DNA from: Nematostella vectensis
Lineage: Eukaryota; Cnidaria; Anthozoa; Actiniaria; Edwardsiidae
Assembly (NCBI RefSeq): GCF_932526225.1
Contig: NC_064035.1
Location: 15,176,469-15,240,468, forward strand
Reading direction: 5' to 3'
Length of the DNA: 64,000 nt
In this document: positions 28,941 to 39,475 of the stretch, in pieces
How positions within the stretch are numbered: the first letter of the stretch is position 1
Layout: every line of letters begins with the position of its first letter
Translations under genes and position numbers: made by a program
The notes under the pieces: model-generated
The model's database searches: none
Seen by the model: only the letters and a program-made list of their open reading frames with translations
Told to the model about the DNA's origin: nothing

Positions 28941-28950
28941 GAACACTTAC

Positions 28951-29043
28951 GGTAAGGATTTGCAGAAAAGTTTATCATCGAGTAGTAAGCGACGAAGAAA
29001 TCAGAGCCACATCGCCAACCTCTAACAGTTCGAGCGTCGCCAT
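28951..29043 (-). other. Possible 5' exon with ATG and splice donor
   Basis: On the minus strand an ATG at 29043 in a good context opens 22 codons to a stop, and a donor ACC|GTAAGT follows at 28950. This could be the first, mostly untranslated exon of SLC35F5, whose coding start lies about 3 kb further on, with a short upstream frame. No join could be verified. Confidence 0.25.
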
Positions 29044-29579
29044 GTTTGACAATTTCCGCTGACCAGCTTGACAAATAGTAAACATCCTTTTAGAGAGGGC
29101 GGGGGTGGGGGGGTGGGGAATCTGCCTTGATACTGAAACTCGTTCTTTTCACTACCCGGTTAGTTTTGTTTTTGGTCCCCTTTTCGAGTGTTGATATTGG
29201 ATAACATGGTGTTTTTTTTAGAGTGTGGTATTGACCTTGGGGATTTTTAGAGGGTGAGAACAATAGGGGAAAAAAGCCATGATTCATAAGTTTAAAAACA
29301 ACAAACACTCATATGATCAAGCCTGTTCACAACACAAAGGCAATTTTCTGCATTTTTTATTCAAAAAGTATTAACAAAAATGTAGCATTCACAATTTATG
29401 TCTTGTCATTTAGTGTGCAAACTAGTAGCTCTAATTACAAGAAACAGGAAATTAACGAAAATATATTTTCTGCTATGTTTAGATGTTAGGGAAGCAATGT
29501 TTTTCTATAAAACTAGAATACTGCTTTATTAATAGATTCTGTGGCTATTGAGTTTCAGGGCCCAACATGACAAGGCACT

Positions 29580-30398
29580 TCATGCACATTGCACCTCTTT
29601 TTTGTATCGTTCTATGAGATTTAATGTCATTGTTGTATATTGACGTAAAGTGTGGTAAATATCAGATAATTTTTGCTGCAATTTTGGATCGGAGTTTTCT
29701 AATTTCTGAGGGCCATCGATTAGTTCTTTTTTCAGTAGCTTCAAAAGGGAGTACACATCTTGAAGCGATCGAACATTGCTCGGCATCCTTGGCCAATTTC
29801 CTACTAGCTCGTGATCTTTCAGTCGGTTCGGGAATAACATCGCCTTTTCCATTTCTTGCACCTCATATTGAAACTTTCTTAAGGCATCTAGAAGAGTGCA
29901 TTCTTCAGTAAAACGGACCTGAGATTCGAACACATCGAATGGAACAGCCTGGGAAAATAGGTCTGTTGCGCCAAGGTATTTCGCAACGAGCGCAAGTTTG
30001 TTTATTTGGCGGGTTGTTTCTTCTATCTCACACTGGAAAGGCGAATTGTGCTCTTCATTTTCCTCGATATGGTTTGCTCCTAATGCAATCTGAGTCCTCA
30101 ATGCTTTCATAAACGAATAAAATGAGCACAAGTCTATGTTATTCTTCAGAAAAGGGTCGCCGGCGGAGGGGCTATAGAGGATCTCTGTTACCGGTATGTC
30201 CATTAGCCGACACGGAATAAGCACTGTTGCCTTCATGTCATCCACCGTTTTCAAAAATTTTTCTACGACAGCGACCACAGATCTTTTATAATAGAATTCA
30301 TCCCAAGTTGTCTCCATTCTCGGGAAAATTATGTAGTCGAATCCTGCTTTCTCGCTTTTGACGTTGAACCAGCCTTGGTTATAGCTTCTATCTTGCAT
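29580..30398 (-). CDS. MID1IP1-like: MID1IP1 / Spot14 (THRSP) family protein with duplicated domain
   Basis: 272 codons, intronless, starting at the ATG at 30398. Spot14-family proteins regulate lipogenesis by promoting acetyl-CoA carboxylase polymerisation, and MID1IP1 also binds the MID1 microtubule protein. Family signatures seen are a helix followed by Met-Lys-Ala-Thr-Val-Leu-Ile-Pro and Arg-Leu-Met-Asp-Ile-Pro (residues 55-69), a second helix after Asp-Leu-Cys-Ser-Phe-Tyr (89-106), and a C-terminal helix ending in Glu-Arg-Tyr-Lys-Lys-Glu. The same helix, Pro-x-Arg-Leu, helix, helix order recurs at residues 169-265. The protein is therefore about twice the length of the vertebrate members. 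It lies alone, with more than 3 kb to the GPCR. Confidence 0.65.
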   Translation of the reverse strand: MQDRSYNQGWFNVKSEKAGFDYIIFPRMETTWDEFYYKRSVVAVVEKFLKTVDDMKATVLIPCRLMDIPVTEILYSPSAGDPFLKNNIDLCSFYSFMKALRTQIALGANHIEENEEHNSPFQCEIEETTRQINKLALVAKYLGATDLFSQAVPFDVFESQVRFTEECTLLDALRKFQYEVQEMEKAMLFPNRLKDHELVGNWPRMPSNVRSLQDVYSLLKLLKKELIDGPQKLENSDPKLQQKLSDIYHTLRQYTTMTLNLIERYKKEVQCA

Positions 30399-30401
30399 CA
30401 A

Positions 30402-32146
30402 AACACAAGAAAATAAGCCGTTACTTCAACAAAACTTCAGGAGTCTGCAAAGACTACAAGGGGATGTCTAGCGTAAGTCAAAGCCAAAGCTCTCTCACCT
30501 TTTCTGCAAAATGAGAGCATTTTTTCTTAGAGTTCGTGACTGTTATTGTTTTTTTTTAATGTATTCCTAAAGGTGGCCTGACATCCTGCTTTGGGTTTGA
30601 GCCAATCAGCGGCCAAGGCCAAGTGGTTCCTGTCTCGTTGTGATCACGTGCTTTGAGAATGGACATCGCGTGTACGAGAGGATAGCTTCCGCTAAATCAC
30701 AGTCCATATTAACATGTTTCCATAAAAATTCCGAAATTTCAACGTTGGCTCCTTGTGAAAGCTCGAATCCTCCTTTGGTATATAATTATGTACAAGCTTA
30801 ACTACATTTTTAAATGCTTTAATCCAAAGCTGTTCCAAAAAGTGCAATGGAAATGTAAATTTGCAAAACCCTGCTCACGTACGATTGGGGGCGTCTAGGG
30901 GGTGTGTCAATAACGGTTCTGACGCGCAACTATATAACCACAGGAAGCCCGAAAACGATGCTTTTTGGGATAAAAGAATCTTGCACTCTCGTAACACGGA
31001 ATTCGTCATTCGAAGCATTATTTCTTGAAGAACAGAAAACAAAAATATGCGTTCCAAGTTCCCAAAAACCGATTTAAAGTTCATCTCAACCTTTTCGTGT
31101 TATAATATTTCCCATGTTTGTAAGAAAAAACGAACTTTAAGCGATTATTTTCAAGCCCAAGTTTTCACTACCTGCGGCGACTGCTCCAAACACGGTGTAT
31201 CGTGTATCGTGTATCGTGTATCGTGTATTTTCATCATGACATGACGGGAATTGTTCCTTAGAAGTGCAAATACCCCGAAAGACTATTGGAATTTGCTTTC
31301 AAACTTCATTTCGATTTCATCATGTGAGATATCAGCGTGTCTGAGCAGGCCGACTGTGCACGCGCAGGATTTATTTTACTTACAATTCTCGGACAACATC
31401 ATGGTCTCTTGAGACGGACCATGAAGTGAAGCGGGGATGGGTAAGTACCAAAGAAATAAATCATCCACGATGAAAAGCCTGGGAAAAATGCATTTATAAT
31501 CTTTGTTTCATTTGATTGTTTTATTCATTAGCTTTGCGTAATAGTAACATGAGTAATCCTCAATTGCTTACCCCAACAATAACTCATCTCTTCTCCCTCC
31601 CCCCAGAAAAAGGGGACCCCTTTCCCTCACCAAAAATGAGGGCCTATAAAAAGTCGCTTTAGGGAAAACCACGGCACAATGCTTCTCTACACCTCCGATC
31701 CTCTCATCTCTTTAGTTGCTTTATTTTCTGCTCTTGTGTACTTCTTGAATGAATATAAGACCCCCACTTTATTAAATGCGAAGGAAGGCTAAGAAGGCAT
31801 ATTTTCATTCTCTCTTATTTCGTTCAGGCACTTTGCCAACAGGTTTTCTTTTAGTGTAACTACGGATTCCTATACAGAAGAGGTGCCAAACCTGCTCTTG
31901 TTTCCTTGTTTAAGGACGCGCAGATATATATTCAGAAAATTATCAGACTGTACTACAGTGGCGGTTCTAGCTTTTCGCAAAAGGGGGGTTTGGCTCAGTG
32001 ACAAAGGGGGGAGGGGGTAATTTTATGTTACCTATGGCTTTCTGGCAACCCAAAGGGTGGGTTAAAACCCGCTAAACCTACCCCTAGATCCACTACTGTA
32101 CTGCTATCCTGATAGCGTTCAACGAAGTTCGTGTCGGCGGTGAAGG
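30402..32146. other. Upstream region, no gene seen
   Basis: This stretch contains the promoter side of the MID1IP1-like gene and a CGTGTATCGTGTATCGTGTA microsatellite at 31195-31230. No frame has coding-like composition. Confidence 0.5.
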
Positions 32147-32227
32147 ATGGCAGAGCTTGAAACAACATATATTACCGATACTACCTCGCAGTATGGGCGC
32201 GTGCGGCAGACAACGCTCTTAGACAAG
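32147..32227 (+). CDS. Candidate first coding exon, unknown gene
   Basis: An ATG in good context (GGATGGCAG) opens exactly 27 codons ending at AAG|GTTAAGT. The peptide is balanced and protein-like. No downstream exon was found before the GPCR on the opposite strand, so any gene would need a long intron or overlap. A chance frame is quite possible. Confidence 0.25.
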
Positions 32228-32319
32228 GTTAAGTATACACATTAAGCCTCTCTCGTACGCCATACTACTCTTGCTACCGCATCCTTTCTATTTCGTAAGG
32301 TATATAGGCGCGTAGCCTG

Positions 32320-32346
32320 AATTGCGTGGGGGGGGGGGGGGGGGGT
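32320..32346. repeat. Poly-G run
   Basis: An uninterrupted run of about 18 G. Similar long G or C runs occur at 39459-39473, 52021-52039 and 53241-53255. Length calls in such runs are unreliable in assemblies. Confidence 0.8.
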
Positions 32347-32976
32347 ACATTCCTAAGCATCGTATGGAAAAATATAATTTTTAAAGGTCTTTCAATAATT
32401 GACCCACGTGCGAGCGTACATCCTTGTGAAGGGGCTGAGATCGTGAATAAGCTCTTCCCGATTCTGGCATAGCAATGATAACCTACGATTTCTCGTATTT
32501 CAGAACTCGAGGCTTAGGCCTTCTAAAACAAGGCTATATCTATGATACATACTTGGGTATTCACAAAAAATCTTGCACCGCCGAACGCTCGAATGTCATC
32601 TTGCAACTCAGCAACACATCTGCCCGTCCCTATTATCCTCCGGCACTAGTGGTAAACAAGACTTTACGCTTTAACCTTACCCAGCCCGCTTCTTTTTCCC
32701 GTCCAAAGCAATAATTAGCAATGTTTCTTCTATGTTAACTCTAACTATCAAAAACGTTTTAAACAAGGCTTGTATACAACTGTTTCGGTTTCCTTTTGGA
32801 TTGTTGGGCATTATTTCCTTTCATGTGGAAGACCATATGGGTTGTGCTCCTGGTCCTAGCGTATAAATACTGCAAGAATAGATTTGTAGTTGTGTGCTGG
32901 CCTTCGGGCCATACTAAAAGACCAGCTTCGCCTTCCTCTAAAGAGCCTGGCTAGTCCCCTGTCATTCCTTGGAGTC

Positions 32977-33399
32977 CAGGGGCTCGTTTCTCAAAACACC
33001 CGAGAATTCTCGGGCCCGAAAACGATTAATTCCTTAAATTTGAAAAGCAAGCTGGCTAATTTCTATAAAATTTATGGTATCTAAATGTGTTGAAATATCG
33101 TCAAACATCGTATTTTTCTCGAACTTCCCGGGCCCGAAATTCACACTTAAATATTAAGAACGTTCTCGGGACCACGCAGTCACCCGAGACTTTTCGGGTA
33201 ACTTTCTGGCTCCAGCAAAACTTCGAAAATAGCCTTATTGAGCGAAATCATTTGGAATATGAACCAAGAGGAAGTTCAAACTGTTCTAAAACATGAAAGC
33301 GGTTCTCAAAAAGGAAAACATGCGAAATTTTGGGCAAAAATGCAAAATAAAGTTCTCGGGCCCGAGAATTCTAAAGGTGTTTCGAGAAACGGGCGCCTG
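32977..33399. mobile_element. MITE, 423 bp, with CAGG termini
   Basis: The left end CAGGGGCTCGTTTCTCAAAA and the inverted right end (CAGGCGCCCGTTTCTCGAAA on the minus strand) match over about 48 bp, including GAATTCTCGGGCCCGA. Internal TTCTCGGGCCCGA words recur. No target duplication is clear. CAGG ends with GC-rich terminal repeats suggest a hAT-type non-autonomous element. Confidence 0.7.
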
Positions 33400-33878
33400 T
33401 GCCGTTTTATTGCTCCTGTCAAGTAATGTTCAAACATATTGTATAAAAGAAAGTGTGATTTTTTTGGTCACGGGTGGTCGGCCCAGTAAGGGTAGAAAAA
33501 AGTTAGGAATCATATAATGTACCTTTTAATCACATTTTTAAATGTCTGGTGGATCACTCCTGTACTTTGCACTTTGAAACACTCTACGGATCTAGATTTA
33601 ACCGAGAATACAACAGAAATAAAAAAGATATACAATATTGCTAAAAATGTGAGGCGGATGTGGTGGAAATTTGTATGTCTATAAATAAAGCCCCCAATAC
33701 CGATTTCGAATATCAAACTTTTCTTGAAACCACTTTTAATCATTGGGTAAAATCTTAACTAACTTGTCATGACTTTCGAATCGCTAGAAAGCATGAGAGC
33801 AAATGTTTGATTTTTGATGTATGAAAAGTACGTCTGCTTTTTCTACCTGGCCAGATGTTAAGCTCGTATTTTTGGGAT

Positions 33879-34148
33879 AACGGGTGACCTAGTGTGTTAG
33901 CGGTCTCTCACCGCCGTGGCCCAGGTTCAATCCTGGCTCAAACTGGCGATTTTTTCGGGTTCCTGCTTTTATTTGAATTTGTTTCGCAGGTGAGTTGAGG
34001 TTATTCTCCGGTGTTTCCAGTCTTCTCGGATAAGGACACTAAACTAGATGTCCCGTCATTTCAAGCTGCACTGCATTGACCTGAAGGGACGAAAAAGAAC
34101 CCTCACCGGAGATGCAATAAACCCACACTTTTCAGTGCAACTCTCCTA
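33879..34148 (+). mobile_element. tRNA-derived SINE-like element
   Basis: The head has an A-box-like TGACCTAGTGTGTTAGCGG and a B-box-like GGTTCAATCC with tRNA-like spacing and a CCCAGG/CCTGGC T-arm. A body of about 190 bp follows, with CCCACACTTTTCAG-type sequence to about 34148. It ends directly beside the 3' end of the GPCR gene. No poly-A tail is evident. Confidence 0.55.
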
Positions 34149-34157
34149 GGACATCCG

Positions 34158-35294
34158 TCATGGCCTGGGTACAGTCGCTAACTGGTGAGTTGGTCTCATT
34201 TGGGAGTCCTCAGCAGCGCGAGCTGCGCCTCGATTTGAGCAAGCGACTAGTAGTCCGGGATAAACACGATGCTGTCGTCTACAGCAACCACAGGCCCGCC
34301 GAAAACCTTCCCGAAAATTAGCGTTAAAAAAGGAGTACAAAAAGGGGTTGATTGCACTGTTGGAGTGGCCTAGAAACAAACTGACGAAGTAAAAGGGCTT
34401 ACTGAAGCATGGGAAAGTCTGCGGAGAGAAAAACATAATAAACTGGAAAATCCACAGAGGAAGCCAGCAAACTGCGAACAGCAGCGTGACAGCAAGTAGC
34501 ATCTTAAGAACACGCTTGCGTGACCTTTGGAGGTGTGTTTCTGTCCTTGTGATTCTAGCGCCCGGAGATGTGCGCTTCCATAGGGTCCGACATATGGCGC
34601 AGTACAGAACCGCCATCGTCAGAAGCGGCGCTACGTACATGACGACGAACAGAAGTACCGTGAAGCTCTTGGGCGCCTCGAGGGGGTTAAAAGGCGGTTG
34701 CCATTCCTCTATGCAGTAATACATACCGTCTGGGAATTGCTTGGCTTTCTGGGCATCAATAAGAGGCGCCATGATGCTTAAGGAAATTATCCAGGTAACT
34801 GCTACTATGTACTTGGCCTTACTTAACGCGATGCGGCCGCGAAGCGGGAACACAATAGAGATGAAGCGATCTATAGTAACCGCCAGCAGGGTGAGAACAG
34901 AACTGGCCACCGATACGCTCTGTAGGTATACCACAAGCTTGCAAACGATCGGTCCGAAAACCCAGTGGCGAATGTACTGTTCGGTAATCATATTGGGCAT
35001 TCCAGTAAAAGTGATAAGGATGTCACTAGCTGCAAGATTGGCGACGAAGGTATCCGTCATTGAGCGCGCCCTGTGATTGAGGACAACGTAGATCACTGTG
35101 CTGTTACCCACCAACGACAACACGATGATCAATACATACGCCGAAGTCTTGAAAAATTGAGTAAGCGGTGTTTCCTTGAATTCAGGGCAGTCCAACCCTG
35201 ATGTGTTACCGTGATGCGACACGTTTGAGATATTCATTGTTGATCTCTGCAAGCGAGAAATAGGTCCTTTAGTTTTTGCTTGGACTTTTAGCAT
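34158..35294 (-). CDS. Class A (rhodopsin-like) GPCR, neuropeptide-receptor type
   Basis: 378 codons in one exon, starting at the ATG at 35294. An in-frame ATG 19 codons on (residue 20) could be used instead. The N-terminus carries three N-glycosylation sequons. Signatures are Gly-Asn64 in TM1, Leu-Ala-Ala-Ser-Asp91 in TM2, Cys118 and Cys194 for the extracellular disulfide, Asp-Arg-Phe at 142-144 in place of Asp-Arg-Tyr, Cys-Trp-Leu-Pro at 276-279 in TM6, and Asn-Pro-Phe-Leu-Tyr at 316-320 in TM7. A Cys-Cys pair after helix 8 may be palmitoylated. Overall it looks like peptide receptors of the RFamide/NPY/orexin kind. The ligand is unknown. Intronless GPCRs of this kind are common in anthozoans. 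Confidence 0.88.
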   Translation of the reverse strand: MLKVQAKTKGPISRLQRSTMNISNVSHHGNTSGLDCPEFKETPLTQFFKTSAYVLIIVLSLVGNSTVIYVVLNHRARSMTDTFVANLAASDILITFTGMPNMITEQYIRHWVFGPIVCKLVVYLQSVSVASSVLTLLAVTIDRFISIVFPLRGRIALSKAKYIVAVTWIISLSIMAPLIDAQKAKQFPDGMYYCIEEWQPPFNPLEAPKSFTVLLFVVMYVAPLLTMAVLYCAICRTLWKRTSPGARITRTETHLQRSRKRVLKMLLAVTLLFAVCWLPLWIFQFIMFFSPQTFPCFSKPFYFVSLFLGHSNSAINPFLYSFFNANFREGFRRACGCCRRQHRVYPGLLVACSNRGAARAAEDSQMRPTHQLATVPRP

Positions 35295-38084
35295 GACAAA
35301 GAGATTTGTACAAAGACCAAATTAGCATCTTATCCAGGAAGTAATAGCACATTTGTATTAAGAGTTGAATTTGTTTAAGTACACATCAAGGAGCCATAGA
35401 TCGATTATTAGCCAATGAAATACTGGCCTCAATAAATTTGTTTGGACGACGCTTATTTGATTGGATTGACATAGTACATAAGGGCATCATATTGGAAGAA
35501 TATCAGCCACTTCTAAGCTTCTAGATATATCTTAGAGGGGAGGGGACGACCTAGACCAGAATGTAAAAACGACCTGCTTCGACAATAATTAGACAAACGA
35601 AGGTAATAAAACAAAAAAAATCCTTCTTAATGTTTACATGGCTACCTACTGTTTCATGATATTCTCCTGTGTCCGACGAAAGGTTCAATAGTGTTGTTCA
35701 GCGCGAACTTTAAAGACTAATTCTAGAATTTGTAAACAACTGCTATGTTTTCTAAATGTATCGTCCGTCTCCTAAAGCTCTTCCAAAGAGACTTATTGTA
35801 AGCGTAAAGATGTTGTGACATCTACCGCACGTAAAATAGTCTTCCCAGATGAAGTATTTTCGTTGATGGGAATCCTTATATATCCTCAACCTTTATCAAT
35901 TGCTCATAATTTGGTGACTATTTCTTATATTGTAGGATTTTTTGTGCAACACGACTTTCTCGAATTTTCACATTTTTTTTAATAGAAGAATTTGAAGATG
36001 CAACAGATTGGGTGATGATGAGGTGTATGTACACAGAAATGTTTACCTTTTACAAGAACAAAGAAGCATCAATTCAAAAAAAAAAAAAAGAAATGCGTAG
36101 ATGCTAGTTGCATATTTATATTTTTCATGGTTTACAATCACCTTCTACGCGGCCCAAAATAATGAATACACGACTTTACTGTTTTACTTTGACAATTTCT
36201 GTGTTTCCTTCTACGTATTTTGCTTGCGATACAATCAATAGCATCAGCTATGACAATTTGGATTGAATTTGCGTATTGATAACTTTTTAACCCTAACAAA
36301 GACAAATTACATGTATTAAAAAATCTAATCAAAATTGGAGTCCTTGAATATCATATTGTGTGCTTATTTTCAAAAGTCATTATAGTTACCATTCCGAAGT
36401 TTATGTCTGTACTAACACGTATACTCAAAGAAAGGGTTTGCGGTGACGTGGTTGTGTCTTAAAAATAGTGTGCTTTTTACGGTAGTGCGGTTTCTTAAAA
36501 CAGCGTTTTCTTCCTTTTTTTTTGCAAAAACTTGATGCGGTTTTGCATTTTTTGCGACTTTTTGTGTGGTTTTCGTGGCTCCCTTACGACCCCAATTAAA
36601 GTTATTTAGGTTTTCAACTTCCTTTGTTTTCCAAGTGGAGTCAGCTATGTTGGTACTATTAGTTGAGTGCAAGAGCTCGTTTTATTGTTGTCTCCATAAA
36701 AAGAAAATTAATCAAATCGCCAGCGCCCCTCAGCCCCCTTTCATATGCTTTTAATGCAGTGTTTATAACTAGATAGAATATTCCGTATAAAACATCAAGA
36801 CGGGTTTGCATTAATTGATAGATCGCCCCTGCTTTTAACAACGATTATTTATCCCGGGAGCTGTACAAATAGCTGTGTCATCGACACATTTTTCCTTCCT
36901 TTTTATATACCTATTTCAATAACGTTGTCCGAGTGCAAATGGCGAATAGCAAATGGCAGTTCTAAGAACAATCAGTGCTTATAGATATAATTATTTGTAA
37001 GAATAGAGGTTGTAAGTAAACTTAACGCAAAAGTTGTTCAAATTGTATTTTTTGATAGCAGCACTGCCATTTATTAAAACCATTTGCGCTGACAACGTCA
37101 TTGCACGCACTATGTAAAAGGTGTATTTCAAAAGGGAAACGGCGAATTGACAGATAGGGGTTCAAATTGTCGGCTGATAAATGGCCATCAACAGGAAATA
37201 AACTTAAATATTTTAGAGTGTGAAGTTACTCAATTCTTTCATACAAACAAAGTTTTCTACGGTTTTTCTATGATCAAAATAAATGAAAGAAGGAAATTGG
37301 TCAGCCTTTATAGCTCCGTGGCGTTTGGAAAGCGTTTGATGCCCGGCCATAAATACCAGATTTAGTAAGAATTATCTTGAGTTGTAACACAGGACATTCC
37401 ATTTTAACGTCAATAAAAAGATAGTCGATCTCGCTTTGTAACAGGACTACTTAGGCGGTATGACTTGCAGGCATTTAGTAATATATTTAATTCGCCAGAT
37501 GGCTACAGAATCGTTGCGCGCAACCTTTCTCTCTAAAAACAAAACAAGGAGAGACCAAATAAGTTTGATAGTGATGTCCCTAATTTGATGGCCATTTGTC
37601 ATTGAAAAAATTACTTGAAAAGCGTTCTCAATCCCTGACGTATTTAGTGAAATTAAAAGCCAATTCGACTGGCTTTCAACAGACCGTCATGTTTACAAAT
37701 AAAAAATAAAACGGGGGACGCAAATCCAAAACCATCAAGAATATAAATAATACGAAACTACAAATTCAATATAACATACATGCGACGCTGTCGAACGTTT
37801 TCAAAAGTGAGATCTCTAGTGACTTCATCCGATGAACCTCTGCCACCACATCCTTTGGTGTAACAGGAACTTAATACTTGGCCTCGAAGCTTGCTTATAT
37901 AAGGGCAAATCGGGTGTGTTAGCCAATCAAGTAAGAGATGCAAAATTGGTGTTGTATACCATGCAAATGCAAGAGGAAATTAGAATGATTTATCACACAA
38001 CCACTTAGCTGATAAAATTTGACCGAGGACAAGAAGAGTAAATATAGCTGTGTGTTTCTGAACACTGTCTGATAATGTTGTAGG

Positions 38085-38180
38085 CCCATTGTGATTCGAG
38101 CTGTAGGGAGTCGAACTCAGGAAAGGAAGATCGAGGCACATCGAGTGCGTACTCTCCCACGGCCTCACTGATAAGCACGT
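38085..38180 (-). mobile_element. Possible tRNA-derived repeat
   Basis: The minus strand holds a B-box-like GAGTTCGACTCC preceded by a TCAGTGAGGCCGTGGGAGAG A-box-like segment. It does not fold convincingly as a functional tRNA, so a SINE head or tRNA relic is more likely. Confidence 0.35.
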
Positions 38181-38449
38181 ACTTTATGCCTTGCCTTTAT
38201 CAGTGATGAGCTTATATCAATATAACGAACGCGCTTGTTGTTTTGGTAAATTGGATTTGGGCTAACGTCTAAGCTATTGTTTGTAAACTAATATAATTTA
38301 TTTTGCTGTAAAAATTAGGCAAATGATCAAAAGCGATCGTGTACATCCTATTTGGAATTAGGTAAACATAAACAAGCCGACTTGACTTTACAATAAATGG
38401 AAATATAATGAATAAACATAAACCTGCATACCTTAACCAACTAAAATGA

Positions 38450-38700
38450 CTAATTTAGAAATAAATGGGGGAAATATAATCTATATAATCAAGCATATCT
38501 CTGCAGGTAAAACTAAAACAATCTAAAATGCATGGTTTAGAAATAAATAGGAATGAATAAATATAATTGCTTAAGCCCATCTCGTTTAGATAAACTAGAA
38601 CTAAAATGACTGAATTAGAAATAAATGGGGGAAATATAATCTATATAATCAAGCATATCTCTGCAGGTAAAACCTAGACAATCTAAACAAATACTGATTC
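38450..38700. repeat. 160-bp tandem duplication
   Basis: ATAAATGGGGGAAATATAAT followed by CTATATAATCAAGCATATCT occurs at 38461 and again at 38621. Confidence 0.85.
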
Positions 38701-39475
38701 AGAAATAAATGTAGTCGTGCAGATTCTGGGTGAGGTGTCTAAACAGACTAAACATATTTTAAGGACGAATATATTCCGCAGACTGATAAACAAGAACATG
38801 CTGGGCGCTCCTTAGTCTGGCGGGCCTTTTGCAGAGCGACCGCAAAGTATGCTGGGTTTAGGAGAGCGAATGGTTGGTTAGATAGTCGGGGTACTGTGGT
38901 TCTGGAAGCCAGCAGTCACGGGTACGTCACTGAGAAAGTTTATAAGCCAGGGTACAGAGATCTGCCGTGGCTTATATTGGGTAAATCAAGCACTTCCTTT
39001 CCTAGAGGTTCTTGCACCACAAAAACCTAACAGAAAAGCCGGAGAGGGGGCTCTTGAATACTTTCGCTTAGTTTGCACTTGAGTAACTCGATTTTTGACG
39101 TTGGTCAAACCGTCTTTTGTTTCTGCCTTCAATCCATTAGCTCGATACTTTGCTCTCCAATTTCAATAGTGTTCGATTACATTTTAGCTTGTTTTTAAAC
39201 AAGAGACGGGTTTTGTGGAAGGCCCAAGATCAAATGCCAACATTTTGGTGAATAAAGCTTTATTTTGGCCATTTCAAATTTTACACTCCTTAAATACACC
39301 CAGGGTTGTGCTAAATTAAATTACATGCCCTATGGTGTCACACTCTTTGCACCACCTGATAGTGAGGCTGTACCAATAAATTGTACGCCAGCTTATCAAT
39401 CTCTGCATAATACAAAGAGCTTATCTATGGTATAGTATTACGGTATCTTTCTGGTATGGGGGGGGGGGGGGGGAG

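Larger units (their letters stand above)
35300..39470. other. 4-kb intergenic region between GPCR and CCT5
   Basis: Mostly AT-rich sequence with no supported gene. It contains a 160-bp tandem duplication (38450-38700) and a possible tRNA-derived repeat on the minus strand near 38085-38180. A probable promoter region for the GPCR lies just right of 35294. Confidence 0.5.

Noticed and set aside
33879..33965. Functional tRNA gene
   Set aside because: A- and B-box-like words are present, but a clean cloverleaf and acceptor stem are not, so a SINE head is more likely.
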